Shown here in pieces: positions 29,899 through 38,716 of a stretch of DNA of 38,861 nt (position 1 is the stretch's first letter; each line of letters opens with the position of its first letter). The translations under genes and the position numbers were made by a program. This DNA is from Anoxybacillus thermarum (GTDB lineage Bacteria; Bacillota; Bacilli; Bacillales; Anoxybacillaceae): the NCBI RefSeq assembly GCF_000836725.1, contig NZ_JXTH01000020.1, positions 1 through 38,861 on the forward strand, in the 5' to 3' direction. The notes beneath the pieces are model-generated. The model did no database searches, was not told the DNA's origin, and worked only from the letters and a program-made list of their open reading frames with translations.

Positions 29899-30820
29899 GA
29901 CCAAGTAGCCATTTGGCGTACGGTGAATTGGCTGGTAAAATGACGACCGTATCTTCGCCAATGGTCGTTTTATAAGACTCGAGCGTACGGTAAAACGAAT
30001 AAAATTCAGGATCTCTTGCGAATGTTTCGTTATAAATGCGCGCAGCTTCTTGTTCACCTGCGGCACGAATGCGTTCTGCATCTGCTTGCGCTTTGGCCAG
30101 CATTTCTTTCACTTCGCGGTCTGTTTGGGCGATAATGCGTTGCTTTTGGGCATCTCCCATTGACAAATATTCTTGCGCTTTTGATTCGCGTTCGGAAATC
30201 ATTCGTTTGTAAACAGACTGTTCGTTTTCTTTTGGTAAGTCAATGCGTTTTAAGCGCACATCAACGACACGAATGCCGTAACGGTCTTGTTGTAACAGCT
30301 CGTTTACTTTCGCTGTTACTTCATCGTTTAAACTGCCGCGCGATGACTTTTCATCGTTAATAATTTCATCATAGTTTAACCGTCCAAGCTCGGTGCGCAC
30401 AATGGAGAAAATAAATTCATCCATTTTTGATTCTGCATTTTCTAATGTGCGGGCATTTTGAATCATTTCTTTCGGATTGGTAATTTCCCAAATGGCGTAA
30501 TGGTTGACGAGAATCCGCTTTTTATCTTTTGTATTAATTTCTGCTTCGGCTACGTCGTAAAAAATTTGTGCTTTTGGCAACGATGTGATGGTTTGAATAA
30601 ATGGAATTTTCAAACGTAATCCCGGCGTTTGGTCGATGCGCACAATTTCACCAAATTGGCGGACAACTTTATACTCGTTTTCATGAACGATATATACGTT
30701 TGTTAAGGCGATAACAAATAAAACAAGTCCAATGCCGCCACCGATGATAAAACGAAACCATTTCGTTGGAAGCTTATCTTTAAAAGAAAGGATATTTTGA
30801 TCGTCTTGAAAATTTGTCAT
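29888..30820 (-). CDS. hflC: HflC, SPFH-domain protease modulator
   Basis: 310 residues: one N-terminal membrane helix (FIIGGGIGLVLFVIALTNVY), an SPFH/band-7 domain starting YIVHENEYKVVRQFGEIVRI, and a coiled-coil segment rich in Ala, Glu and Arg (AKAQADAERIRAAGEQEAAR). HflC and HflK form a large membrane cage around the FtsH protease and limit its action on membrane proteins. The C-terminal PANSPYAKWL matches other HflC. The start overlaps the stop of hflK by four bases (ATGA), which indicates translational coupling. B. subtilis lacks this pair, whereas related thermophiles are known to have it. Confidence 0.9.
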   Translation of the reverse strand: MTNFQDDQNILSFKDKLPTKWFRFIIGGGIGLVLFVIALTNVYIVHENEYKVVRQFGEIVRIDQTPGLRLKIPFIQTITSLPKAQIFYDVAEAEINTKDKKRILVNHYAIWEITNPKEMIQNARTLENAESKMDEFIFSIVRTELGRLNYDEIINDEKSSRGSLNDEVTAKVNELLQQDRYGIRVVDVRLKRIDLPKENEQSVYKRMISERESKAQEYLSMGDAQKQRIIAQTDREVKEMLAKAQADAERIRAAGEQEAARIYNETFARDPEFYSFYRTLESYKTTIGEDTVVILPANSPYAKWLLGQTR

Positions 30821-31782
30821 TCGTTACCACTTCCTTTCTCTGTCTTTTTCTCTGTCGTTTGTTTTTCGATCGGTTGAATTGGTAAATATTTCAGTGTATT
30901 CCCATCGTCATTCATAATGTAAATGCGCGTGTATGGCAACACTTGTTCAAGCGTTTCGATCATTAGTCGTTGCTTTGTAATGTCTTTTGCGTTTTTATAT
31001 TCTTCATACAAGGCGTTAAATTTTGCGACATCTCCATATGCTTTTTCAATGCGTGCCACTTTATCAGCTTCCGCTTGGGAAATTAATGCATCTTTTTCCC
31101 CTTCGGCTTCTTTCGTTCGTTTATTTCGGTATTTATTTGCTTCGTTAATTTTCGTGTTCATCGTTTCACGTGCATCTGTGACGTTTGTAAATGCTTTGCG
31201 TACTTCGTCATTTGGCAAATCAACATCTTGTAACTTCACAGCTAAAATAGAAATGCCGATATCGTATTTTTTCATTAATGCGGTGAGCGATTCGCGCACA
31301 TCGGCTTCGATTTTTGCCTTTCCTGACGTCAAGGCATCGTCGATTTTTGAACTACCGATGACGCTGCGCAAGGAGGCAGATGTCGCATTGTATAAAATTT
31401 GTTCCGGTTCGTATGAACGGTAAAGAAATTTCGCAGGATCGGTAATTTTCCATTGGACGACCATATCGGCAAGCACAATATTTTCATCACCTGTAATCAT
31501 TTTTGTGTCGGCTTGGTTTGTCGCGACGACTTTTCCATTTTCTTCTTTGTATCCGAATTGTAAACTAAACGTTTCTCGCGATAACGTTTCGACTGTCTGA
31601 ATCGGCCAAGGGAGTTTAAAATGTAGCCCTGGTGTTGTGACTTCCTCATCAATTTTCCCAAAAGTTAAAATAATGGCTTGTTCCGACTCATCAACGGTGT
31701 ACCATGACGTTAAGGCAACGACGAGAAGAAAAATGCCCAAAATGGTACCGATGATGATGCCGATAAAAGAACGATTTTTCAT
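30817..31782 (-). CDS. hflK: HflK, SPFH-domain protease modulator
   Basis: 321 residues: N-terminal membrane helix (FIGIIIGTILGIFLLVVALT), SPFH domain starting SWYTVDESEQAIILTFGKID with the PGLHFKLPWPIQTVE segment, and a Lys/Glu/Ala coiled coil (NKYRNKRTKEAEGEKDALIS). The Gly-rich N-terminal stretch of enterobacterial HflK is absent. ATG 31782 follows AAAGGTGGGTTTAT. It is the first gene of the hflKC operon. The region upstream has been cut by an IS1380 fragment whose broken end is 70 bp from the start codon, so the original promoter may have been replaced. Confidence 0.9.
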   Translation of the reverse strand: MKNRSFIGIIIGTILGIFLLVVALTSWYTVDESEQAIILTFGKIDEEVTTPGLHFKLPWPIQTVETLSRETFSLQFGYKEENGKVVATNQADTKMITGDENIVLADMVVQWKITDPAKFLYRSYEPEQILYNATSASLRSVIGSSKIDDALTSGKAKIEADVRESLTALMKKYDIGISILAVKLQDVDLPNDEVRKAFTNVTDARETMNTKINEANKYRNKRTKEAEGEKDALISQAEADKVARIEKAYGDVAKFNALYEEYKNAKDITKQRLMIETLEQVLPYTRIYIMNDDGNTLKYLPIQPIEKQTTEKKTEKGSGNE

Positions 31783-31849
31783 ATAAACCCACCTTTCTTG
31801 TTATTTATATGTATGTACGGAAAAAACAGAAAAAAGTTTCAATAAAAAG

Positions 31850-32597
31850 CTACTGATGTGCTAGACGAGACGAAGTAAGTTGACGAGCTCGACGGATGGC
31901 GGTGATCAGAAACGAGGGCATGTTGTCTTGCGCATGTTGTTTCTCTGGATGCAGCTCGGCATGAACGATATCCCATTCCTTCCCCGCATACGCAAACAAC
32001 GGCGTAAAACCGTCAAATCCTTTATACGTTCGACTCACTCCTTCTTTTTTCGTATCCGAGTTGTCAAATGGGGAGCCATCTACATCAAGTGGGAGCCATG
32101 TCGTCTTCCCTTTCGTCCAGCAAGGAGCCAAGGTGGCGTGTTGTCGAACCAACAGACGCATCAATTCCTCCCAAATGATTGCTTCGGTCATCGGAAGACA
32201 AGCGAGCTGATCGAGCCGCTGTCTCAACGTCGGGGAGGAAGGCACGTGCCGAATGCCCATCGATGTCGAAAAGATATCATCATGACGATGTGCTTCGATA
32301 TGATCAAAATCCGTTTTTCCTGTGGCAAGCCGATCATCGAGCGAATGAATGTACACATCTCGACGAACCGTTGGAAGCCGAAGGGCGTTTACTCGTTTAT
32401 CCCGTTTCGTTTGATGGAGCAAGTAGCCAACGAGAGCAAGCCCCGCACTTTGGGGAATGGCTTCATTTGTCAACACAAACCAAATCGGGAAATCTTTCAT
32501 CGTATTCACCTACTTGATGAAGAGTCATTCATGTCGTTTTCCCTTGTCGTATCAACGGTTTGCGACGATTGTAAAGATTTTTTGTCACGGATTCAGG
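31850..32597 (-). mobile_element. IS1380-family element, 5' half only
   Basis: The frame 31850-32509 on the reverse strand is the N-terminal half of an IS1380 transposase (see evidence in the pattern VDGSPFDNSDTKKEGVSRTY and KGFDGFTPLFAYAGKEWD). Family members have about 430 residues; this one has about 200 and ends in a short unrelated tail. The likely outer end is the sequence reading CCTGAATCCGTGACAAAAAA on the reverse strand, ending at 32597. The other end is missing. The broken edge lies in the promoter region of hflK. Confidence 0.8.
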
Positions 32598-32698
32598 TAT
32601 CATTTACCATTATAGAACGTTTTAAGAACACAGGTAAAATTTTAATTAAATAACTGCTTTGACACAAGTTTTATGTAATTACTGAGCAGAGAAAAAGA

Positions 32699-32728
32699 AA
32701 AAAGTTTACATAAAATGTAAACTTTTTG
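32699..32728. terminator. Bidirectional terminator after spoVR
   Basis: AAAAAGTTTACAT (32699-32711) pairs perfectly with ATGTAAACTTTTT (32715-32727), loop AAA. Confidence 0.85.
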
Positions 32729-32748
32729 TTGGTTACTCACTCAGTAGC

Positions 32749-34167
32749 TCATATATATTTTCGTTGTACGTTTCTTCCGTCGTATGTGAATAGTGTCGGT
32801 TTGTTTTCGATCACTGTTTCGATATGAATCGCACGTCCCCAAAGTTGATAAATGTAAGGAAGCACTTTTTCTAAATATTTCACGTCTAGTTCAATGCCTT
32901 CATACCAATGTTTTAAATATAGTTCTCCGTTGCGCATGTAGTCGCCATCGTTGACTGTAATGTATGGAAAACCGCCGTTTACGCGCATGTTCACAAGTTG
33001 ATCGCGTACATGTTCCCAATGTTTATCAACAATTTTGTAGTCTTTTCCTTGTTTTTGGAATAAATACATATCTTCACGCATGACGAGTTCTTTCGTTAAA
33101 TAGTTGCGCAAAAAAGAAATGTCAGATTCTAATTCGCGTACTTCAAATATTTTTGCGCGTCCTGAACCAGGTTTGACTCCGAGCTTTTTCATTTCTTCCG
33201 TCGGATTGTCCCAACGTTTTTCGATATCTTCAAAAATTTTCAGTCCTAAATAGTATGGATTAATGCCTGTACGTGAAGGTTGCACAACGCCTGCATTTAA
33301 TTTCGCAAATTCAATCGCTTCATCGCTCGTTAAATCCATTTCGCGTAAAATACGTTGATGCCAGTACGTCGCCCATCCTTCGTTCATAATTTTCGTTTCG
33401 AGCTGAGGCCAAAAATAAAGCATTTCTTCTCGCATCATCGTTAAAATGTCGCGCTGCCATTCATCGAGTTCACGGCTATATTCTTCAATAAAAAGCAACA
33501 AATCTTTCTCAGGATGTGGAGGAAACTTTCTTCTTTTTTTTCGAGCAGGCGTTGTTTTTTTCTTTTCATCAAGAGACCATAAGTCGTCATACGGAGAAGG
33601 TTTTGGCGTTTCATTATCGTCTTCGTATACTTCCGTATCAGCAATCGTCCATGAAAGCTTCGGGCGAAGGAGTGACGGATCAATATGCTCTTGAATAGCT
33701 AATACAGCGTCTAAAAACTTTTCGACTTCTTGTTTCCCGTATTCGTGCTCGTAATGCTTTATTCGTTCGGCTGTTGCCGCCATGCTTTCAACCATGTCTC
33801 GTTTTGTGTTGCTAAAGCGAACGTTATTTTTAAAAAAGTCGCTATGGGCAAGTACGTGTGCGACAATTAATTTATTTTGAATAAGCGTATTTGTATTTAA
33901 TAAAAATGCGTAGCACGGATCGGAGTTAATGACAAGTTCGTAAATTTTACTTAATCCGAGATCGTAATGGAGCTTCATTTTATGAAATTGTTTGCCGAAG
34001 CTCCAATGGGAAAAGCGTGTCGGCATACCGTATGCTCCAAATGTGTAAATAATATCAGCTGGACAAATTTCATAACGCATTTCATAAAAATCGAGTCCAA
34101 ACCCTTCTGCAATTTCTGTAATTTCCGCAATCGCTTTTTCTAATGCTTTTTGTTCATCTCGTTTCAT
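32749..34167 (-). CDS. spoVR: Stage V sporulation protein R
   Basis: 472 residues, the usual length of SpoVR (YcgB in E. coli). Conserved blocks include [49 protein letters not shown], and [17 protein letters not shown]. subtilis SpoVR affects spore cortex formation and works genetically with PrkA and YhbH in many bacteria. An acidic/basic linker ([14 protein letters not shown] near residue 210) is present. ATG 34167 follows ATAAGGAGGGAGCGCG. A sigma-E-like promoter sits just upstream. It ends at a bidirectional terminator. Confidence 0.95.
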   Translation of the reverse strand: MKRDEQKALEKAIAEITEIAEGFGLDFYEMRYEICPADIIYTFGAYGMPTRFSHWSFGKQFHKMKLHYDLGLSKIYELVINSDPCYAFLLNTNTLIQNKLIVAHVLAHSDFFKNNVRFSNTKRDMVESMAATAERIKHYEHEYGKQEVEKFLDAVLAIQEHIDPSLLRPKLSWTIADTEVYEDDNETPKPSPYDDLWSLDEKKKTTPARKKRRKFPPHPEKDLLLFIEEYSRELDEWQRDILTMMREEMLYFWPQLETKIMNEGWATYWHQRILREMDLTSDEAIEFAKLNAGVVQPSRTGINPYYLGLKIFEDIEKRWDNPTEEMKKLGVKPGSGRAKIFEVRELESDISFLRNYLTKELVMREDMYLFQKQGKDYKIVDKHWEHVRDQLVNMRVNGGFPYITVNDGDYMRNGELYLKHWYEGIELDVKYLEKVLPYIYQLWGRAIHIETVIENKPTLFTYDGRNVQRKYI

Positions 34168-34186
34168 CGCGCTCCCTCCTTATGAC

Positions 34187-34215
34187 AATGTATGAACGAG
34201 CGCGTCATTTGATAC
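34187..34215 (-). promoter_or_regulatory. Sigma-E-like promoter of spoVR
   Basis: On the reverse strand CATACATT (34187-34194) fits the sigma-E -10 consensus CATACAHT in full. GTATCAA (34209-34215), 14 bp upstream, is a partial match to the -35. B. subtilis spoVR is sigma-E dependent. Confidence 0.55.
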
Positions 34216-34230
34216 GTCAGGAATAATTCA

Positions 34231-34275
34231 TTGACTTTATATTTTCTTTCGTATATATTTAACTATGTTAAATAT
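34231..34275 (+). promoter_or_regulatory. Promoter and MarR-type operator
   Basis: TTGACT (34231-34236) and TATATT (34254-34259) are 17 bp apart. ATATTTAAC-TAT-GTTAAATAT (34255-34275) is a perfect inverted repeat with 9-bp arms that covers the -10 and start. The MarR protein encoded downstream is the likely binder, giving autorepression. Confidence 0.7.
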
Positions 34276-34303
34276 TTATATCGTTAAAAAAGGTGGAGTG
34301 TGT

Positions 34304-34747
34304 ATGGGACAAACGCCGTTTCCTACGCTTGTTGAGCGATTAGAGCATGCGTTTTCGTTAGCCGTTCGCAAACTGGCAGCTGATTTAGCGAAAGAAGAGA
34401 TTGGCTTAACGAAACCGCAGTTTTTTATTTTAAATTTGCTGTCAAAGCGTGAAAAATGCACAGTGAGCGAATTGGCGGATGAAATGTTTGTCAAACCGAG
34501 CGCGATTACAACGATGATCGATCGCTTATATAAAAGCGGATTTGTCTTGCGCGAACGGGATGAGGAAGATCGTCGCGTTGTGTATGTACAGTTGTCTGAA
34601 AAGGGGAGAGAAATACTTGAACATGCGCGGGCGGAGCGAAGAAAAATTATTGAACGTTATCTAAAACAATTGCAACCCGATGAGCTTGAACAATTTGTCT
34701 GTACGATCGAAAAAATTGTTGCGACAAATGAAAAAGAGGAGAAGTGA
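34304..34747 (+). CDS. MarR-family transcriptional regulator
   Basis: 147 residues with the winged helix-turn-helix of MarR proteins: KPQFFILNLLSKREKCTVSE, then LADEMFVKPSAITTMIDRL (recognition helix) and the wing RDEEDRRVVYVQLSEKGREIL. It probably represses its own promoter and the exporter gene that overlaps it, and is released by a toxic compound or drug. ATG 34304 follows AAAAGGTGGAGTGTGT; an earlier ATG at 34265 lies inside the operator and has no site. Confidence 0.92.
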   Translation: MGQTPFPTLVERLEHAFSLAVRKLAADLAKEEIGLTKPQFFILNLLSKREKCTVSELADEMFVKPSAITTMIDRLYKSGFVLRERDEEDRRVVYVQLSEKGREILEHARAERRKIIERYLKQLQPDELEQFVCTIEKIVATNEKEEK

Positions 34748-34752
34748 TACAC

Positions 34753-36360
34753 ATGAAAGAACAGGCCGCGATACAAGCGAGCATGGCCGATATACAACAA
34801 AAGCGGGGTATTTTAATTACAGGACTACTTGTTGCGATGTTGTTCGGGGCACTCGATGGAACAATTGTTGGAACAGCGTTGCCGCGCATTGTCGGGGAAC
34901 TTGGTGGACTAAGTATGATGGCATGGCTCACAACAGCGTACATGCTCACGTCAACAACGATTGTCCCAATTGCCGGCAAGCTTGCTGATTTGTTTGGAAG
35001 AAAGTCGATTTATGTTACAGGATTAGCGATTTTTATTATTGGTTCAGCGCTATGTGGCATGGCGGATACGATGACCCAGCTTATTATTTTCCGCGCCATT
35101 CAAGGAATTGGTGGTGGCATTATGATGCCGATGGCGATGATTGTCATTGGCGATTTATTTACGGGGGCAGAGCGTGCAAAATGGCAAGGTGTGTTTGGCG
35201 GTGTATTCGGATTAGCGTCTATTCTTGGCCCGCAAGTCGGTGGATGGATTGTTGATTCGTTAAATTGGCGTTGGGTGTTTTATATTAACCTTCCCGTCGG
35301 CATATTAGCCATTGTTCTCATTTCTCTTGGTTTGCATAATCATCGTACGGCTGAGCGTGTAAAACTTGATTTGGCGGGCATGTTTACGATGGTTGTAGCC
35401 GTTGTTTCGTTGTTGTTAGCGTTAACGTTCGGCGGCGACAAATACGATTGGCTATCATGGCAAATCATTTCTTTACTAGCTAGTTCGGTCGTTTTTTTCA
35501 GTTTATTTGTATTTGTTGAGCGTAAAGCCGAGGAGCCAATTATGCCCATTCATTTATTAAAAAATAAGACGTTTGTTGTGCTCAATAGTGTCGGCTTTTT
35601 TATGTCTGTTGGCATGTTTGGAGCAATTATGTTCGTGCCACTCTTTATGCAAGGCATCATCGGGATGAGCCCATCGGAATCGGGAACGATGATGTTCCCG
35701 ATGATGTTTGCGCTCATTATCGCAAGCATGATCGGTGGCCGGCTTGTGCAAAAAATTGGCGTGCGTCCGCAAGTCATTGGTGGCATGGTGCTTGTAGCGC
35801 TTGGCTTTTTCTTATTGTCAACGATGGATGTTCATACAAATAAATGGACGGCGATGTCATTTATGGCGACGCTCGGTTTTGGGCTAGGATTCGTCAATCC
35901 AGTCATTACGCTTGCGTTGCAAGAAGTATTTCCAAAATCGCAGCTTGGCATCGTGACATCATCGAGCCAGTTTTTCCGTCAAATCGGTGGGACGTTTGGC
36001 GCAACATTGTTAGGGGCAATTATGAACCATCGTTCGAAAGACTTATTGGAAGCGAAGTTTCTCCCGTTGTTACAACAATTACCGGAACAAGCGCATGCGA
36101 TGATGGATTCATTTAAGCAGCTCGTTGAATCGAATCCGCAAAGCGTATATTCAGTCATTTTAAATCCAGAGACGTTGAAAAAAATTCCCGAACAAATGCA
36201 ACAAATGTTTGTGCCTGTATTAAAACAAACGCTCGTTGATGCGTTAAGCGATGTGTTTTTATATGGATTGATTTTTGTTGGCATCGGCTTTATTTTTGCG
36301 ATGTTTATCGGCCGCATTACGATTTCAAATCGAACGAATAAAATGAATGAAATGGAATAA
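34753..36360 (+). CDS. DHA2-family drug:H+ antiporter (EmrB/QacA type)
   Basis: 535 residues with about 14 membrane helices. The MFS motif A reads GKLADLFGRKSIYV, motif B is RAIQGIGGGIMMP, and motif C is GGVFGLASILGPQVGG with the antiporter Pro. A large loop near residues 440-490 between helices 13 and 14 is typical of the DHA2 group. It should export lipophilic drugs or cations with proton exchange. Start ATG 34753; the marR stop is six bases before, so the two are one transcript controlled by the MarR operator. The substrate is unknown. Confidence 0.92.
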   Translation: MKEQAAIQASMADIQQKRGILITGLLVAMLFGALDGTIVGTALPRIVGELGGLSMMAWLTTAYMLTSTTIVPIAGKLADLFGRKSIYVTGLAIFIIGSALCGMADTMTQLIIFRAIQGIGGGIMMPMAMIVIGDLFTGAERAKWQGVFGGVFGLASILGPQVGGWIVDSLNWRWVFYINLPVGILAIVLISLGLHNHRTAERVKLDLAGMFTMVVAVVSLLLALTFGGDKYDWLSWQIISLLASSVVFFSLFVFVERKAEEPIMPIHLLKNKTFVVLNSVGFFMSVGMFGAIMFVPLFMQGIIGMSPSESGTMMFPMMFALIIASMIGGRLVQKIGVRPQVIGGMVLVALGFFLLSTMDVHTNKWTAMSFMATLGFGLGFVNPVITLALQEVFPKSQLGIVTSSSQFFRQIGGTFGATLLGAIMNHRSKDLLEAKFLPLLQQLPEQAHAMMDSFKQLVESNPQSVYSVILNPETLKKIPEQMQQMFVPVLKQTLVDALSDVFLYGLIFVGIGFIFAMFIGRITISNRTNKMNEME

Positions 36361-36375
36361 ATTATAAGTATACAG

Positions 36376-36413
36376 CGGGCAACGATGATGCATCGTTGCC
36401 TATTTTTGTTCGT
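36376..36413 (+). terminator. Terminator of the exporter operon
   Basis: GGCAACGATG (36378-36387) pairs with CATCGTTGCC (36391-36400), loop ATG, then TATTTTTG. Confidence 0.85.
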
Positions 36414-36423
36414 ATTTAAACCG

Positions 36424-36464
36424 GTTGCACAACAAAAACGAAATTTTTTATGAAAAAGTGCAAC
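36424..36464 (+). promoter_or_regulatory. Promoter and inverted repeat before the alpha-glucosidase
   Basis: TTGCAC (36425-36430) and TATGAA (36449-36454) are 18 bp apart. GTTGCAC (36424-36430) and GTGCAAC (36458-36464) form an inverted repeat that brackets the promoter, a possible operator pair. Confidence 0.4.
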
Positions 36465-36516
36465 TTCCTCTTTAAACGAAGCCGTTTGTATATTAACATG
36501 AAAGAGTGAAGATCAT

Positions 36517-36530
36517 TGAAAGCGATTTAT
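36517..36530 (+). promoter_or_regulatory. cre-like CcpA site before the alpha-glucosidase
   Basis: TGAAAGCGATTTAT matches 12 of 14 positions of the cre consensus. It lies between the promoter and the ribosome binding site, a position where CcpA blocks elongation. Confidence 0.5.
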
Positions 36531-36556
36531 TTTGATTGGATTGAGGAGGATTTTAC

Positions 36557-38221
36557 GTGAAAAAGGCTTGGTGGAAAGAAGCGGTTGCATATCAAATATA
36601 TCCGAGAAGCTTTATGGATTCGAACGGAGACGGCGTCGGTGATTTGCAAGGGATTATTCAAAAGCTCGATTATTTAAAAGACCTTGGAATCGATGTCATA
36701 TGGATTTGTCCAATTTATAAATCGCCAAACGCTGACAACGGCTATGACATTAGCGACTATCAAGACATTATGGAGCAGTTTGGCACGATGGAAGACTTTG
36801 ATCAGTTGCTTGAAGAAATTCATAAGCGCGATATGAAAGTCATTTTAGATCTCGTCATTAACCATACGAGCGATGAACATCCGTGGTTTATTGAATCGCG
36901 CTCATCACGAGATAATCCAAAACGCGATTGGTACATTTGGCGTGATGGAAAAAATGGAAAAGAGCCAAACAACTGGGAAAGCATTTTCGGTGGTTCAGCT
37001 TGGGAATATGACGAGACAACGCACCAATATTATTTGCACGTTTTTGCGACGAAGCAGCCTGATTTAAATTGGGAAAATGAAGATGTTCGTCGCGCGTTAT
37101 ACGATATGATCAACTGGTGGCTTGACAAAGGGATTGATGGCTTCCGTGTTGATGCGATTTCACACATTAAGAAAAAAGAAGGACTTCCGGATTTACCGAA
37201 TCCAAAAGGTCTTGATTACGTTCCTTCGTTTGATGGACATATGAATCAAGAAGGAATTATGGAGTATCTTCGTGAGCTCAAAGCGCAAACGTTTGCGCGT
37301 TACGACATTATGACGGTTGGCGAAGCAAATGGAGTGACTGTAGAGGAAGCGGAAGATTGGGTCGGTGAAGAAAACGGCATTTTTAATATGATTTTTCAGT
37401 TTGAGCATCTTGGACTGTGGCAAAAAGGAACAGATGGCGGCGTCGATGTTCAGAAATTGAAACGCGTATTAACGAAATGGCAAAAAGGATTAGAAGGGGT
37501 TGGATGGAATGCGCTATTTCTTGAAAACCACGACCAACCGCGTTCGGTGTCAACGTGGGGAAATGATGAACAATATCTTGTCGAAAGCGCAAAAGCGCTA
37601 GGAGCATTATACTTCCTTATGCAAGGGACACCGTTTATTTATCAAGGGCAAGAAATTGGCATGACGAACGTACAGTTTGAAACGATTGATGAATATGACG
37701 ATGTCGCTATTAAAAATTACTATCGCATTGAACGCGCCAAAGGTCGTTCTCATGAAGAAGTGATGCGTTGGATTTGGAAAAATGGCCGCGACAATTCGCG
37801 CACACCGATGCAATGGTCCGACGAAAAAAATGCCGGCTTTACGACAGGAACGCCTTGGATTGGTGTAAATGAAAACTATAAGCAAATTAACGTTCAAAAG
37901 CAGCTAAATGATCCGAATTCTGTTTTAAACTTTTATAAACGTATGATTCAACTTCGTAAACAACATGACGTATTCGTTTATGGAACATATGATTTAATAT
38001 TAGAAAACCATAAAGCCATTTATGCGTATACGCGCACGTTAGGTGATGAAAAAGCGGTCGTCATCGTGAACTTAACAGACCGAAAAACGATGTATCGCTA
38101 TGACTCGTTAAAATTAAATAGCGAACAACTTGTGTTAACAAACTATAATGTCAAACAACATAAACATGCGACACGTTTTACATTGCGTCCATACGAAGCG
38201 CGCGTATATGTCATGAAATGA
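36557..38221 (+). CDS. malL: GH13_31 alpha-glucosidase (exo-alpha-1,4 or oligo-1,6)
   Basis: 554 residues with the four GH13 regions: DLVINHTSDEH, GFRVDAISH (nucleophile Asp199), VGEANGV (acid/base Glu256) and FLENHDQPRS (Asp326). Region V reads QPDLN, typical of the GH13_31 subfamily. It frees glucose from the non-reducing end of malto- or isomalto-oligosaccharides in the cytosol. The residue after the nucleophile is Ala, whereas alpha-1,6-specific members usually have Val there, so alpha-1,4 preference is more likely. The GTG start follows GAGGAGGATTTTAC. It is monocistronic with its own promoter, cre-like site and terminator. No maltose transporter is adjacent. Confidence 0.9.
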   Translation: MKKAWWKEAVAYQIYPRSFMDSNGDGVGDLQGIIQKLDYLKDLGIDVIWICPIYKSPNADNGYDISDYQDIMEQFGTMEDFDQLLEEIHKRDMKVILDLVINHTSDEHPWFIESRSSRDNPKRDWYIWRDGKNGKEPNNWESIFGGSAWEYDETTHQYYLHVFATKQPDLNWENEDVRRALYDMINWWLDKGIDGFRVDAISHIKKKEGLPDLPNPKGLDYVPSFDGHMNQEGIMEYLRELKAQTFARYDIMTVGEANGVTVEEAEDWVGEENGIFNMIFQFEHLGLWQKGTDGGVDVQKLKRVLTKWQKGLEGVGWNALFLENHDQPRSVSTWGNDEQYLVESAKALGALYFLMQGTPFIYQGQEIGMTNVQFETIDEYDDVAIKNYYRIERAKGRSHEEVMRWIWKNGRDNSRTPMQWSDEKNAGFTTGTPWIGVNENYKQINVQKQLNDPNSVLNFYKRMIQLRKQHDVFVYGTYDLILENHKAIYAYTRTLGDEKAVVIVNLTDRKTMYRYDSLKLNSEQLVLTNYNVKQHKHATRFTLRPYEARVYVMK

Positions 38222-38225
38222 TGAT

Positions 38226-38267
38226 GAAATCCCCTTTTCCGATATGGAATAGGGGATTTCACATTTT
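38226..38267 (+). terminator. Terminator of the alpha-glucosidase gene
   Basis: GAAATCCCCT (38226-38235) pairs with AGGGGATTTC (38251-38260), with TTTCC/GGAAT pairing inside, then ACATTTTTTT. Confidence 0.85.
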
Positions 38268-38347
38268 TTTCGTAATCATTTCATACTTTTCACATCTCTT
38301 TTTTGTACATTCATGACAAGCACATATTTTTAAACGGAGGGATTTTT

Positions 38348-38632
38348 GTGAAAAAAACGCGCAATTTACATTTATGGATTGGACTTATTTGTTCTGTATT
38401 TTTACTTTTAGAAGCGGTCACGGGCTTATTGTTAACAGAGCGATGGTTAATGGGAATGGGTGGTCATTCGCATGACAATCATGAACATGCGCATGGAGAT
38501 GGACATGAACATGCGAAGTTAAATATGATTGATGCGGTGAGAAAAGCAAGCGAGTCTGGAGCGTTGAGTCAGTCAAGACTTTGTGGAGAACATTTTTTCG
38601 GTTCACTACGGGTGTTGTCAATCACTAGTTAG
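38348..38632 (+). pseudogene. PepSY-associated membrane protein, broken by an IS
   Basis: From GTG 38348 (AAACGGAGGGATTTTT upstream) the frame reads VKKTRNLHLWIGLICSVFLL, the first helix of PepSY-associated TM proteins, then helix residues VTGLLLTERW. A His-rich segment of about 22 residues near residue 40 carries eight His and could bind a metal. The PepSY-like start LNMIDAVRKASESGALSQ follows. After about 38572 the sequence changes to that of an IS end, and the frame stops at 38632. The full family protein has three or four helices and about 350 residues, so it is inactivated. The rest may lie beyond the IS to the right. Confidence 0.75.
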
Positions 38633-38716
38633 CGAACCATTTTCAGGAATTGATATCGTAAGCGCTTTTGGACTCTCATCCCTCATCTTGAAGTGATGAT
38701 ATTGTATTCCATTTTT

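Noticed and set aside
31880-32653. 257-residue plus-strand frame
   Set aside because: It is antisense to the IS1380 transposase fragment, which has clear family motifs.
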